A DNA stretch of 39,119 nt from Clostridiales bacterium (lineage in GTDB: Bacteria; Bacillota; Clostridia; Oscillospirales; Oscillospiraceae). Each line of letters begins with the position of its first letter. The stretch's first letter is position 1. This document shows positions 1 through 6,995 of the stretch, in pieces. The notes beneath the pieces are model-generated. The model was not told where the DNA came from. It saw only the letters and a list, made by a program, of their open reading frames with translations, and did no database searches. The stretch spans positions 1-39,119 of the forward strand of contig JAAYJC010000178.1 in assembly GCA_012523085.1 (NCBI GenBank). Direction: 5' to 3'. The position numbers were made by a program, and so were the translations under genes.

Positions 1-257
1 GATCCGTCCCTCACAAGGCACAGCCCTTCAAATTTCTTCCCGTGGGGTTTTGTCACGTCGCTGTCATCAACGAATATCACCGGGTCAGGAGGTAGCAGCT
101 TTATCATTTCCTGCAGATAGTTTCTCGCTATCTCCTCCGGTATCCCTTCCGACAAATTCCTGCTTAGCCGGTCTACGGTATTTGTCTTTTTTGTTTCCGC
201 CATAAGGGAATCCGCTACGTTTGAAAGTATGACGCTTTCCGAAGCTGTTATTCCGTA
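1..257 (-). mobile_element. DDE transposase, N-terminal part, probably inactive, runs off the left edge
   Basis: Read on the minus strand, the frame from 257 down to 1 encodes a protein containing ASESVILSNVADSL, then TVDRLSRNL, and ends at the window edge in VIFVDDSDVTKPHGKKFE. The VDDSD..KPHGK pattern is typical of a clostridial IS4-like DDE transposase family, where the first Asp of the catalytic triad lies in this block. An in-frame TAA at 258-260 separates this part from a plausible N-terminal extension in the same frame (KGKASYKA, stop, YGITASES), so one base change appears to have interrupted the gene. An internal ATG at 203 exists but has no visible ribosome binding site. The rest of the element lies outside the window, so terminal repeats cannot be judged. 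The family assignment is by motif recognition. Confidence 0.6.
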
Positions 258-314
258 TTATGCCTTGTAGCTTGCCTTGCCTTTCGTTTTGCGGAAACTC
301 AAGATAAAGCTCGG

Positions 315-344
315 TTGACAAATTCCGCTTTTCAAGCGTATAAT
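315..344 (+). promoter_or_regulatory. Sigma-A promoter for typA
   Basis: Perfect hexamers TTGACA (315-320) and TATAAT (339-344) are separated by 18 bp and lie 28 bp upstream of the typA start. The short leader carries the ribosome binding site. The promoter overlaps the inferred lost 5' portion of the transposase gene on the other strand. Confidence 0.75.
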
Positions 345-371
345 AATACGTTTTAAAAAGGGGCATGAAAA

Positions 372-2186
372 ATGAAGAACATAAGGAATATTGCCATTAT
401 CGCCCATGTTGACCATGGGAAGACGACTTTGGTTGATGAAATGCTGCGCCAGAGCGGCATTTTCAGGGAAAATCAGGCGCTGATCGAACGTGTCATGGAC
501 TCCGGCGATCTGGAACGCGAACGGGGCATCACGATACTGGCCAAAAATACCTCCGTACAATACGGAGAAACGAAAATCAATATAGTCGATACGCCCGGAC
601 ATGCCGATTTCGGCGGCGAGGTCGAGCGCGTATTGAAAATGGTAAACGGCGTGCTTTTGCTCGTGGATGCGGCGGAAGGCCCGATGCCGCAAACGCGCTT
701 TGTGCTTGAAAAGGCATTGGGATTCAAGCACCGGGTCATCGTCGTTGTCAATAAAATCGACCGGCCGGACGCGCGAACACTTGAGGTCGTGGACGAGGTG
801 CTGGAACTGCTACTGGAGTTGGACGCCACGGACGAGCAGCTTGATTCTCCGATGATCTTCTGTTCCGCCAGGAACGGAACCGCTTCCTACTCGCCCGAGA
901 AAATGGGAAATGACCTGACCCCGCTCTTTGATACGATCATCAACTATATCACTTCGCCCGGCGGGGATGAAAGCCTTCCGTTTCAAATGCTGGTTTCATC
1001 GGTGGATTATAATGACTATGTGGGTAAAATCGCCATCGGGCGCATTGAACGGGGCACAATCCGGCAAAACCAGGAAGTCACGGTCACAAACGATCTTAAC
1101 AAAAATATGAACAAGCGCGCAAAAGCGGTCAATCTCTATGTGTTCAGCGGCCTGAACAGAACACCGGTCACCGAAGCTTCGGCGGGCGATATTATTGCGG
1201 TCTCCGGCATCGGTGACATTACCATCGGGGACACAATCTGCGCTCACCGGCACATAGATCCGCTGCCTTTTGTAAGCATTTCGGCGCCGACCATGGAAAT
1301 GACATTCTCGGTCAACGACAGCCCGTTTGCCGGAACCGAGGGGAAATTTGTCACCACCCGAAATATCCGGGACAGGCTCTTTAAGGAAACGCTGAAGGAC
1401 GTCTCTTTGAGGGCAGCCGAAACAGACGGTACGGACAGCTTCATCGTATCCGGACGCGGCGAGATGCATTTTTCGATACTGATTGAGACCATGCGGCGTG
1501 AGGGCTTTGAATTTCAGGTTTCACCTCCGCGCGTGCTCTACAAAACCATAGACGGTCATCTGCAGGAACCGATAGAGCGCGTCGTCATAGACGTTCCCGA
1601 GTCTTATGTCGGCACTGTGATCGAAAAAATGGGCGCGCGAAAAGGCGAGCTTGCTGAGATGACGAATTCGGGCAGCAGGGCAAGGCTGATCTTCGCTATA
1701 CCGTCCCGGGGTCTGTTCGGTTTTCGCACCGAATTTTTATCCGATACGCGCGGGGAGGGCATCATGGCGTCTGTTTTCGATACCTACGCGCCGTTTAAAG
1801 GTGAGCTGCACAGGCGCAGCACGGGATCTCTGATTGCATTTGAAACAGGCGAAGCGGTCGCATACGGGTTGTACAATGCGCAGGAAAGGGGTATGCTTTT
1901 CATTTCACCGGGAACAAAAGTCTATGGCGGTATGATTGTCGGGGTATCCCCCAAGGCGGAGGACATGACCGTAAATGTTTGTAAGCGCAAGCAGCTGACC
2001 AACATGCGGGCCAGCGGAAGCGACGACGCCCTGAGGCTGACGCCGCCTAGAGTTTTGAGTCTGGAGCAGAGCATCGAATTTCTGGCCGATGACGAACTGC
2101 TCGAGGTCACGCCGAAAAGCCTGCGATTGAGAAAGAGCATTTTGGATCACCAATTGAGAATGAAAGCCATGAAAGCAAGAACATGA
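372..2186 (+). CDS. typA: Translational GTPase TypA/BipA
   Basis: Ribosome-associated GTPase of the elongation-factor-G superfamily, involved in 50S subunit assembly and stress or cold adaptation in the cytoplasm. The 604-residue length is normal for the family. The G motifs are all visible: AHVDHGKTT (11-19), RGITI (51-55), DTPGH (73-77) and NKID (127-130). The EF-G-like domains III and V and the BipA-specific C-terminal domain follow (for example SRGLFGFRTEFLSDTRGEGI, and the basic end RLRKSILDHQLRMKAM). The start at 372 follows an AAGGGG box and a promoter with perfect hexamers. A weak hairpin terminator lies at 2242-2260. Nothing is missing or unusual in the protein. Confidence 0.97.
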   Translation: MKNIRNIAIIAHVDHGKTTLVDEMLRQSGIFRENQALIERVMDSGDLERERGITILAKNTSVQYGETKINIVDTPGHADFGGEVERVLKMVNGVLLLVDAAEGPMPQTRFVLEKALGFKHRVIVVVNKIDRPDARTLEVVDEVLELLLELDATDEQLDSPMIFCSARNGTASYSPEKMGNDLTPLFDTIINYITSPGGDESLPFQMLVSSVDYNDYVGKIAIGRIERGTIRQNQEVTVTNDLNKNMNKRAKAVNLYVFSGLNRTPVTEASAGDIIAVSGIGDITIGDTICAHRHIDPLPFVSISAPTMEMTFSVNDSPFAGTEGKFVTTRNIRDRLFKETLKDVSLRAAETDGTDSFIVSGRGEMHFSILIETMRREGFEFQVSPPRVLYKTIDGHLQEPIERVVIDVPESYVGTVIEKMGARKGELAEMTNSGSRARLIFAIPSRGLFGFRTEFLSDTRGEGIMASVFDTYAPFKGELHRRSTGSLIAFETGEAVAYGLYNAQERGMLFISPGTKVYGGMIVGVSPKAEDMTVNVCKRKQLTNMRASGSDDALRLTPPRVLSLEQSIEFLADDELLEVTPKSLRLRKSILDHQLRMKAMKART

Positions 2187-2241
2187 CGGCTGTTTTGTAT
2201 CGGTAAATTGTTGTTGAGTCATTTTCTGTTTTGTGATAAAA

Positions 2242-2268
2242 TACCTGCTATAAGCAGGTACTTTATTT
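2242..2268 (+). terminator. Weak hairpin terminator after typA
   Basis: A 7-bp inverted repeat TACCTGC/GCAGGTA (2242-2248 and 2254-2260) with a 5-nt loop is followed by a T-rich stretch. It lies between typA and the flavoprotein gene. Confidence 0.45.
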
Positions 2269-2300
2269 CGCCGAGAACACATTGTTACTGAAAGGTTAAC

Positions 2301-2894
2301 ATGGTGAGCAGTATGAAAACACTGGTTTTTAACGGTTCTCCGAACAACAGCGGAGAAACCATGACGATCTTAAATGAAATGCGAAAGCACCTTCACGGAG
2401 AAGCCGATATTGTTGAAGCCTACCGCAGCCACATCAGCCCCTGCATCGACTGCCGCCACTGCTGGACCAATGACGAATGCGCTATCCAGGACGATATGCA
2501 GCAAATCTATGACAATATCGACAAATATGACAATGTCATTCTCGCTTCGCCCATACACTTTACCGAGCTGAGTGGCATGTTGCTGACCGTGACAAGCCGC
2601 CTGCAGATGTACTGGTGCGCGGAATTTTTCAGAGGCACAACGCTGATTAAAAATAAGAAAAACGCCGTTTTGATTTTAACCGGCGGTGGCGGCGCAAGCC
2701 CGGCAAAACCCCTGTCTACCGCAAAAAACATATTCCGTCACTTGAACGCAGAGCTGATCGGGCAGGTGTATTCGCTGTCCACCAACGACATTCCTGCAAA
2801 AGACGACCGGGCAGCTATGGAAAAGGCCAAAGCGCTCGCGCTTGAGCTCAATGAACGATATGCGCTGAAGACCGGAAAACCCGGCTTGACCTGA
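2301..2894 (+). CDS. Flavodoxin-fold NAD(P)H-dependent oxidoreductase with CX2CX2CX5C motif
   Basis: A 197-residue protein of the NADPH-dependent FMN reductase/flavodoxin family. The N-terminus TLVFNGSPNNSGETM is the FMN phosphate-binding loop, and ILASPIHFTELSGML resembles the second flavin-contact loop (A.P.Y...). A cysteine cluster, CIDCRHCWTNDEC, lies near residues 48-60; its spacing CX2CX2CX5C falls within that of archaeal iron-sulfur flavoproteins, where the cysteines hold a 4Fe-4S cluster. Many clostridial flavodoxin-like proteins share the pattern, so a cluster is possible but not shown. The substrate is unknown. AAAGG precedes the ATG at 2301; an alternative ATG at 2313 would remove four residues. 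The gene stands alone, with its terminator overlapping the stop codon. Confidence 0.85.
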   Translation: MVSSMKTLVFNGSPNNSGETMTILNEMRKHLHGEADIVEAYRSHISPCIDCRHCWTNDECAIQDDMQQIYDNIDKYDNVILASPIHFTELSGMLLTVTSRLQMYWCAEFFRGTTLIKNKKNAVLILTGGGGASPAKPLSTAKNIFRHLNAELIGQVYSLSTNDIPAKDDRAAMEKAKALALELNERYALKTGKPGLT

Positions 2895-2928
2895 CTTTAA
2901 ATTTTGGATAACCAAGCCGGGCTTTTTT
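2880..2928 (+). terminator. Rho-independent terminator after the flavoprotein gene
   Basis: Inverted repeat CCCGGCTT (2880-2887) and AAGCCGGG (2914-2921) is followed by CTTTTTT. The left arm begins inside the last codons of the gene, so the hairpin includes the stop codon region. Confidence 0.75.
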
Positions 2929-3093
2929 CATGCTCTTCGTGATTTGTAACTGTAATGTAACTGCGGTCTTATATAATGTAAACAGTATGTCGGGTGACCG
3001 TATGCGGCGGCCATTACTGCCATCGATTTTCCATCTCCGATTTATTTGGAGAACAAAATAATACGAGTCCATGAGAATTGAGATGAGACGACG

Positions 3094-3528
3094 GTGTCAA
3101 TCAATGCAGCCAGATTTATACCTTATGAAATGAAAACCAGCATCCTTAAAATATTTTCCTATGAACAAAAGCAAATAACCGGCATACTGATCAATCCGTT
3201 TTTCCCGCATGCCATGTATTTTGATAACATCATCCAATTCCTTTTTCTCATAGATGAGATGCTGGATTCGCTCAATTGGCCTCAGGAAAGCATGGAATGC
3301 CGCTTGTTTGCTTCAGGGGACACCGAATTCACGCCCTCCGATCAATACAGTCAGGAGGAGCTGAATAGCATCCGTCCGATTGCTGCATTCAAGATCAATG
3401 TTTTGTTCAGGCAGAATGCCAGCTGGCAAGGCAGCGTCATCTGGCTCGACAGTTCTGTCGAATCGCCGTTCCGAAGCGTTCTGGAGTTGATCATGCTCCT
3501 TGACTCCGTCTTGTCCAAGCACGAATAG
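3094..3528 (+). CDS. Conserved hypothetical protein, 144 aa
   Basis: I do not recognise a named family. The protein is acidic, soluble, without signal peptide or membrane segments. The second half contains FKINVLFRQNASWQGSVIWLD and ends in FRSVLELIMLLDSVLSKHE, a combination I associate with short uncharacterised clostridial proteins. The start is GTG at 3094; no strong ribosome binding site is visible (GAGACGACG upstream), so translation may be weak or the start may differ. A TATAAT-like box at 2972-2977 lies about 115 bp upstream without a good -35. A hairpin at 3537-3571 follows the gene. It is transcribed alone. Confidence 0.6.
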   Translation: MSINAARFIPYEMKTSILKIFSYEQKQITGILINPFFPHAMYFDNIIQFLFLIDEMLDSLNWPQESMECRLFASGDTEFTPSDQYSQEELNSIRPIAAFKINVLFRQNASWQGSVIWLDSSVESPFRSVLELIMLLDSVLSKHE

Positions 3529-3536
3529 AGCCAAAT

Positions 3537-3571
3537 CGACCGTCATCCGGATCATATCCGAATAACGGTCG
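3537..3571 (+). terminator. Hairpin terminator after the 144-aa gene
   Basis: Inverted repeat CGACCGT (3537-3543) and ACGGTCG (3565-3571), with an internal CCGGA/TCCG pairing, is followed by TTTATTTAA. Fits a factor-independent terminator. Confidence 0.55.
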
Positions 3572-3578
3572 TTTATTT

Positions 3579-3640
3579 AATGCATCTGAAACGGCAAAAC
3601 AGGCTTGTTTTGCTGTCAAAAAGAGCAGTTTTTGCTCTTT
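3579..3640 (+). repeat. 62-bp interspersed repeat, copy 1
   Basis: A 62-bp segment that recurs on the other strand at 25923-25984 with one mismatch. Internally it has a near-palindrome around CAAAACAGGCTTGTTTTG and a perfect 8-bp stem AAAGAGCA/TGCTCTTT with a 5-nt loop. Both copies lie just downstream of a gene. Confidence 0.85.
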
Positions 3641-3642
3641 TT

Positions 3643-3670
3643 GCAAATGCGTTTCGCAAAACGCATTTGC
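3643..3670. repeat. Perfect 12-bp inverted repeat
   Basis: GCAAATGCGTTT and AAACGCATTTGC flank a 4-nt loop directly beside the 62-bp repeat. It could form a hairpin on either strand; no T-run follows. Confidence 0.7.
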
Positions 3671-3698
3671 TCAGTGGACATTATTTATAGGTAAATAG

Positions 3699-3751
3699 CG
3701 TGATAAACCTTTCACGCACGACTTGTACCGCCGCTTCGCGGCGGAATGGAG
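3699..3751 (+). repeat. Shared leader module (copy 1) with two hairpins
   Basis: Contains GCGTGA/TCACGC and CCGCCGC/GCGGCGG hairpins. The strings 3705-3720 (AAACCTTTCACGCACG) and 3726-3751 (ending in GAATGGAG) recur upstream of the lipoprotein gene at 10816-10831 (exact, opposite strand) and 10688-10710 (close match). In both places the second string ends in the ribosome binding site of the following gene. Confidence 0.65.
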
Positions 3752-3757
3752 AATAAA

Positions 3758-4312
3758 ATGACGATATTTGAAAAACCCGGTAAGCAAAACACCGGCGCCA
3801 CGGTGAAGCTGGCGCTGAACACAGCGCGGGAGCGCGGTATCCGTAGCATTGTTGTAGCCTCGTATACCGGTTATACGGCTGATTATTTCAAAACGGCGCC
3901 GGATTTGAATATTGTAGCCGTCCGGGGCACATATGGATTCGGGGAAATGAATACGATCCGCATGAGCGGAGAAAAGTACGAAGAGCTGTCGGCCTGCGGG
4001 ATCAAAATTGTAACCGCCGCCCATGTCCTCAGCGGCGTTGAGCGGGCGATGAGCACCCTCTTCAAAGGTGTGTATCCTGTTGAGGTTATCGCACATACGC
4101 TGCGCATGTTCGGACAGGGCACAAAGGTTTGTATAGAGTGCGCCGCTATGGCTTGTGACTGCGGCGCAATCCCGGCGGGCGAGCCAACTATCGCCGTCGC
4201 AGGCACCGGCGCGGGGGCCGACACGGCGATAATCCTGAAACCGGTGAATACGCATCGTATTTTTGATACGAGAATATGCGAAATGCTGTGCAAACCGGCG
4301 CTGCTTACCTGA
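3758..4312 (+). CDS. Pyruvate kinase C-terminal-like (alpha/beta domain) protein
   Basis: A stand-alone protein of about 184 residues resembling the C-terminal alpha/beta domain of pyruvate kinase, found without the catalytic barrel in many clostridia and archaea. Visible features are VKLALNTARERGIRSIVVASYTGYTADYF at the N-terminus, the central IKIVTAAHVLSGVERAM, a cysteine-containing CIECAAMACDCGAIP and a glycine-rich GTGAGADTAIIL. No catalytic pyruvate kinase motifs occur. The biochemical role is unknown; a regulatory or small-molecule binding role is only inferred from the fold. The ATG at 3758 has GGAG seven bases upstream, so I prefer it to the ATG at 3746, which has no ribosome binding site. 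The 3' end overlaps the convergent metallopeptidase gene by 8 bp. Confidence 0.75.
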   Translation: MTIFEKPGKQNTGATVKLALNTARERGIRSIVVASYTGYTADYFKTAPDLNIVAVRGTYGFGEMNTIRMSGEKYEELSACGIKIVTAAHVLSGVERAMSTLFKGVYPVEVIAHTLRMFGQGTKVCIECAAMACDCGAIPAGEPTIAVAGTGAGADTAIILKPVNTHRIFDTRICEMLCKPALLT

Positions 4313-4817
4313 GCGCAGCTCTTCTTTCCCTGAAGTCCGGCAGGATTTCTTCAATCCGATTATAAAACAGCTTGCCGTGGTTTTTATGCTCGATATGCGC
4401 AAGCTCATGTACGATCACATAATCGATTGCCGCCTCCGGATAGCGCATCAGGCGCCAGGAAAAACAGATTCCGTTTTTTCCGCTGCAGCTTCCCAACCGC
4501 TTTTGCGCCGATGTGATTTTAACATGCCTGGGTTTAAGCCCCATCAGCTCGGCGAAATGGACCGTTCGCACGGGCAGATACTGTTTTGCCTTGATGATCA
4601 GCTCTCGGATTTCCGCATCATCCGGCTCCGGATACTTTTCCTGCCGAATGCGCGCTTTTTCCATGTGTTTTTCGATCCAGTCATAGTGCGATACAACAAA
4701 ATCGTCGATTTTATCTTTCCCGAGCTTCATGGGTGCGCGCACCAGTACCTCCAGGTTGTCTGTTATTTCAAGCGCCAGCGTCCTGCGCGCCGACAAAACC
4801 AGCTTATAGTCGATCAT
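4305..4817 (-). CDS. YgjP/SprT-like zinc metallopeptidase (DUF45)
   Basis: A 170-residue protein of the YgjP-type (DUF45) metallopeptidase family. The zinc motif HELAH is at 137-141 and the third ligand is probably His147 (HIEHKNHGKLFY). The LGSCSGKNGICFSWRLMRYP block that precedes the motif is typical. Its physiological substrate is not established. Start: the ATG at 4817 has GAGGAAA upstream, placed inside the last codons of the glycosylase gene, and lies one base after that gene's stop; upstream ATGs at 4832 and 4853 would overlap the glycosylase. The two genes are therefore probably translationally coupled. It converges on, and overlaps by 8 bp, the pyruvate-kinase-like gene. Confidence 0.88.
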   Translation of the reverse strand: MIDYKLVLSARRTLALEITDNLEVLVRAPMKLGKDKIDDFVVSHYDWIEKHMEKARIRQEKYPEPDDAEIRELIIKAKQYLPVRTVHFAELMGLKPRHVKITSAQKRLGSCSGKNGICFSWRLMRYPEAAIDYVIVHELAHIEHKNHGKLFYNRIEEILPDFRERRAALR

Positions 4818-4818
4818 T

Positions 4819-5304
4819 TTATGTTTCCTCATGTATACAGCGCCAAGCGTCAATTAACCTATCCATTGTATACCTCGCGTTTGCCGGGCTTGTGGACGGA
4901 AGCTCGATGATATCTCCGCCCAAATGCGGCAGCATATACCGCTTATACAGAGCAGCCGCCTTCTTCCCGTTCGCGAAAATTCTACCGATACGGCTTAATG
5001 GCAGCAGCTGACCAAGGTCGTTCGGTATCACATTTTTTATGCTGCTGTCACTTGAACCCTCGATCTCGCAGCTTTGTATCACGTCCCAAAGCGCAATGCG
5101 GTTTTCGAGCAGAAATGTCTTCTTTTCCAAAACCGTTTGCGGAACCGGGTTTCCCAAAATCTCTGCCAGCACGCGCCAAAACCGGTTCTTCGGATGCCCG
5201 TAATAAAAGCCGGACTGTCTTGATGCTCTAGACGGGAAGGTCCCCAGGATCAAAATCTCACTGGACTTATCGAAGACCGGTTCAAATTGATGTTCTTTTC
5301 GCAT
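4819..5304 (-). CDS. Hypoxanthine/uracil-DNA glycosylase (UDG superfamily family 6-like)
   Basis: A 161-residue base-excision repair enzyme of the uracil-DNA glycosylase superfamily. The N-terminal EILILGTFPSRASRQSGFYY followed by GHPKNRFW is characteristic of the DNA-deoxyinosine (hypoxanthine) glycosylase branch, and LPSTSPAN near the C-terminus is the second active-site motif. The enzyme would remove deaminated adenine from DNA; the substrate preference is taken from the family, not shown here. The ribosome binding site is a weak AAGAGAG. It is the first gene of a two-gene unit with the metallopeptidase. Confidence 0.88.
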   Translation of the reverse strand: MRKEHQFEPVFDKSSEILILGTFPSRASRQSGFYYGHPKNRFWRVLAEILGNPVPQTVLEKKTFLLENRIALWDVIQSCEIEGSSDSSIKNVIPNDLGQLLPLSRIGRIFANGKKAAALYKRYMLPHLGGDIIELPSTSPANARYTMDRLIDAWRCIHEET

Positions 5305-5316
5305 CTCTCTTACCCC

Positions 5317-5355
5317 ATTCGCGCCTGTTTTACGGTAGCTTACCGCAAAACAGGC
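5317..5355. repeat. Inverted repeat upstream of the GH8 pseudogene
   Basis: GCGCCTGTTTTACGGTA and TACCGCAAAACAGGCGC pair with few or no mismatches in the arms; short CAAGCAGGCGC echoes follow. It resembles in wording, but is not identical to, the CAAAACAGG part of the 62-bp repeat. Confidence 0.55.
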
Positions 5356-5456
5356 GCAAATGCAAGCAGGCGCAAAGTGCCCAGTAAATTGGCGCTTTGG
5401 ACCACTTTATTTTCTGTGGTTATGTTATACGAAATACCGAAAGCGGGGATATGACA

Positions 5457-6604
5457 ATGAACAACCAATACGACACTATTTTGTTAAAGACAGGTTTTCC
5501 GGGGCAGGAAATAGACCGGCGTGTGAAAAGCGTCTGGAATGAGCTCTTTTTCGGGCCCGACCGAATTTTTTTCGAGGCGGGCGAGACGCTTGGCTATATG
5601 CTGGACACCAGCAATGACGATGTGCGGACGGAAGGCATGTCCTACGGCATGATGATGGCCGTCCAGATGGACAGAAAGGATGTATTTGACCGTCTGTAGC
5701 GCTGGAGCCTTAGGTACATGCAGCATAACAACGGAATCTATAAAAACTATTTTGCCTGGTCCTGTGCGCCGGACGGGACGCGAAACGCCGAGGGACAGGC
5801 GCCCGACGGCGAGGAATATTACACCGACGCCTTATTCTTTGCTTCCCACCGCTGGGGCGACGGCTCGCCTCCGCTTGATTACAGCGCGCAGGCGAGAAAA
5901 ATACTTTCCGCCTGTGTCAACAAAGGGCGTATTTTGCCCTCCGGCGAACAAAATGCCGGTGATCCGATGTGGGATCCTGAAACACAACTGATTAAATTTG
6001 TACCGGAATCTCCCTTTACAGACCCATCCTACCACATCCAGCGTTTTTGTGCGCTGTTTTCTCTTTGGGCCAATGAAGAGGACCGCGCGTTCTGGTATCA
6101 AGCCGCAAAAGCCAGCCGCTTGTACCTGCACAAGGTATGTGACAAAAACACAGGACTCTCACCCAATATGACGAATTTTGACGGCTCCTTGCTGCCGCCT
6201 GACGAGAGCCGGGGAAATAATTGGGGCATGCTCCACCACTGTTATTTTAGCGATGCGTACCGCGTTGCAATAAACCTCGCCTTAGATTGGCCTGGATCAA
6301 GGCCGATCCGTGGCAAGTTGACATCCTTAACACGCTTCAGTCATTCGTGTTCACCAATGAAGCCGTTTTGGCGCATGTTCTGTTCCCCGATGGCAGGATC
6401 TTTGCACCGGAACCCATCATGCATCCGACCGGTATGAAAGCATCTTGGGCTTGCACGTCTCTGGTGGCGAGCGGCCCGCATGCCATAAACGCGGTCCGGA
6501 TGTTCTGGGAAATGCCGCTGAGGACAGACAAACACCGGTATTACGACAACTGCCTGTATTTCTTTACGCTTCTTGCCCTCAGCGGCCGCTATCGGATCTA
6601 CTGA
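5457..6604 (+). pseudogene. GH8 reducing-end xylose-releasing exo-oligoxylanase (Rex), disrupted
   Basis: Together the three pieces make a nearly full GH8 Rex-type protein of about 380 residues, an enzyme that removes xylose from the reducing end of xylo-oligosaccharides. The first piece runs from the ATG at 5457 (GGGG upstream) through EGMSYGMMMAVQMDRKDVFDRL to an in-frame TAG at 5697-5699, where the family normally has Trp (DRLW.W). The frame then continues through APDGEEYYTDALFFASHRWG to about 6286, where a single-base loss shifts the reading frame; homology resumes with AWIKADPWQVDILNTLQSF and ends at the TGA at 6602. The general-acid Glu (EGMSYG) is retained. Two independent lesions argue for a decayed gene, although sequencing error or recoding cannot be excluded without reads. 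There is no signal peptide, so the ancestor was cytoplasmic. Confidence 0.85.
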
Positions 6605-6629
6605 TAAAGCGGCTGTTGATCTCACCGTT

Positions 6630-6932
6630 TTATTTAACAAATTCTTCCTGCTGCTTTTCCATATTCTCTATCGTAATGTCATAAACCGTACCGAATTGAG
6701 AAAGGTATTTCATGACCGCCCACGGTTCGTTTGTATGAAAATGGACCCTGAGCAGCCTTTCGTCCCCGACGACCAGCAGACAGTCCCCGGGCAGCGTGTG
6801 CAAAAGATGTTCCCGGATTTGTTCTTCCGAAAGGTTCTCCCCTTCCACCAGCATCTGTGTATCATATATATAGGTAAGCTTTTCCGTTTCCCGCACCTCC
6901 TTATGTAAAAGCGCTGTATCATCCAAGAGCAC
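6630..6932 (-). pseudogene. Fragment resembling the second domain of YloV/DAK-type proteins
   Basis: About 100 residues containing YIYDTQMLVEGENLSEEQIREHL, GDCLLVVGDERLLRVHFHTN and YDITIENMEKQ. This resembles the domain that follows the DAK2 domain in YloV (FakA-like) proteins. No DAK2 kinase domain precedes it. The frame is open to about 6970, but the only start candidates are a GTG at 6932 and others without a ribosome binding site, and a repeat element (6970-6992) lies just upstream. It is either a remnant cut off near that element or a small stand-alone family member with an unrecognised start. Confidence in the domain similarity is moderate; confidence in the pseudogene state is low. Confidence 0.45.
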
Positions 6933-6969
6933 CGCGTCTTTTTGCCAATATCCAACAAAGTCATTTATT

Positions 6970-6992
6970 TATACTGTTCTCCATTAAACTGG
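6970..6992. repeat. Interspersed palindromic repeat, partial copy
   Basis: ATACTGTTCTCCATTAAACTGG matches the cores of the elements at 10869-10902 and 31341-31383. It lies between the YloV-like fragment and the stop codon of the permease gene. Confidence 0.5.
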
Positions 6993-6995
6993 TCC

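Noticed and set aside
996-1469. Long minus-strand open frame inside typA
   Set aside because: It is a shadow of typA; no ribosome binding site, and the composition follows the antisense of conserved typA codons.
3579-3751. Possible CRISPR array or small RNA because of dense hairpins
   Set aside because: The hairpins differ from each other and there is no regular repeat-spacer pattern; treated as interspersed repeats instead.
3671-4408. 245-codon minus-strand frame across the pyruvate-kinase-like gene
   Set aside because: The plus-strand gene has family similarity and a ribosome binding site; the minus frame has neither.
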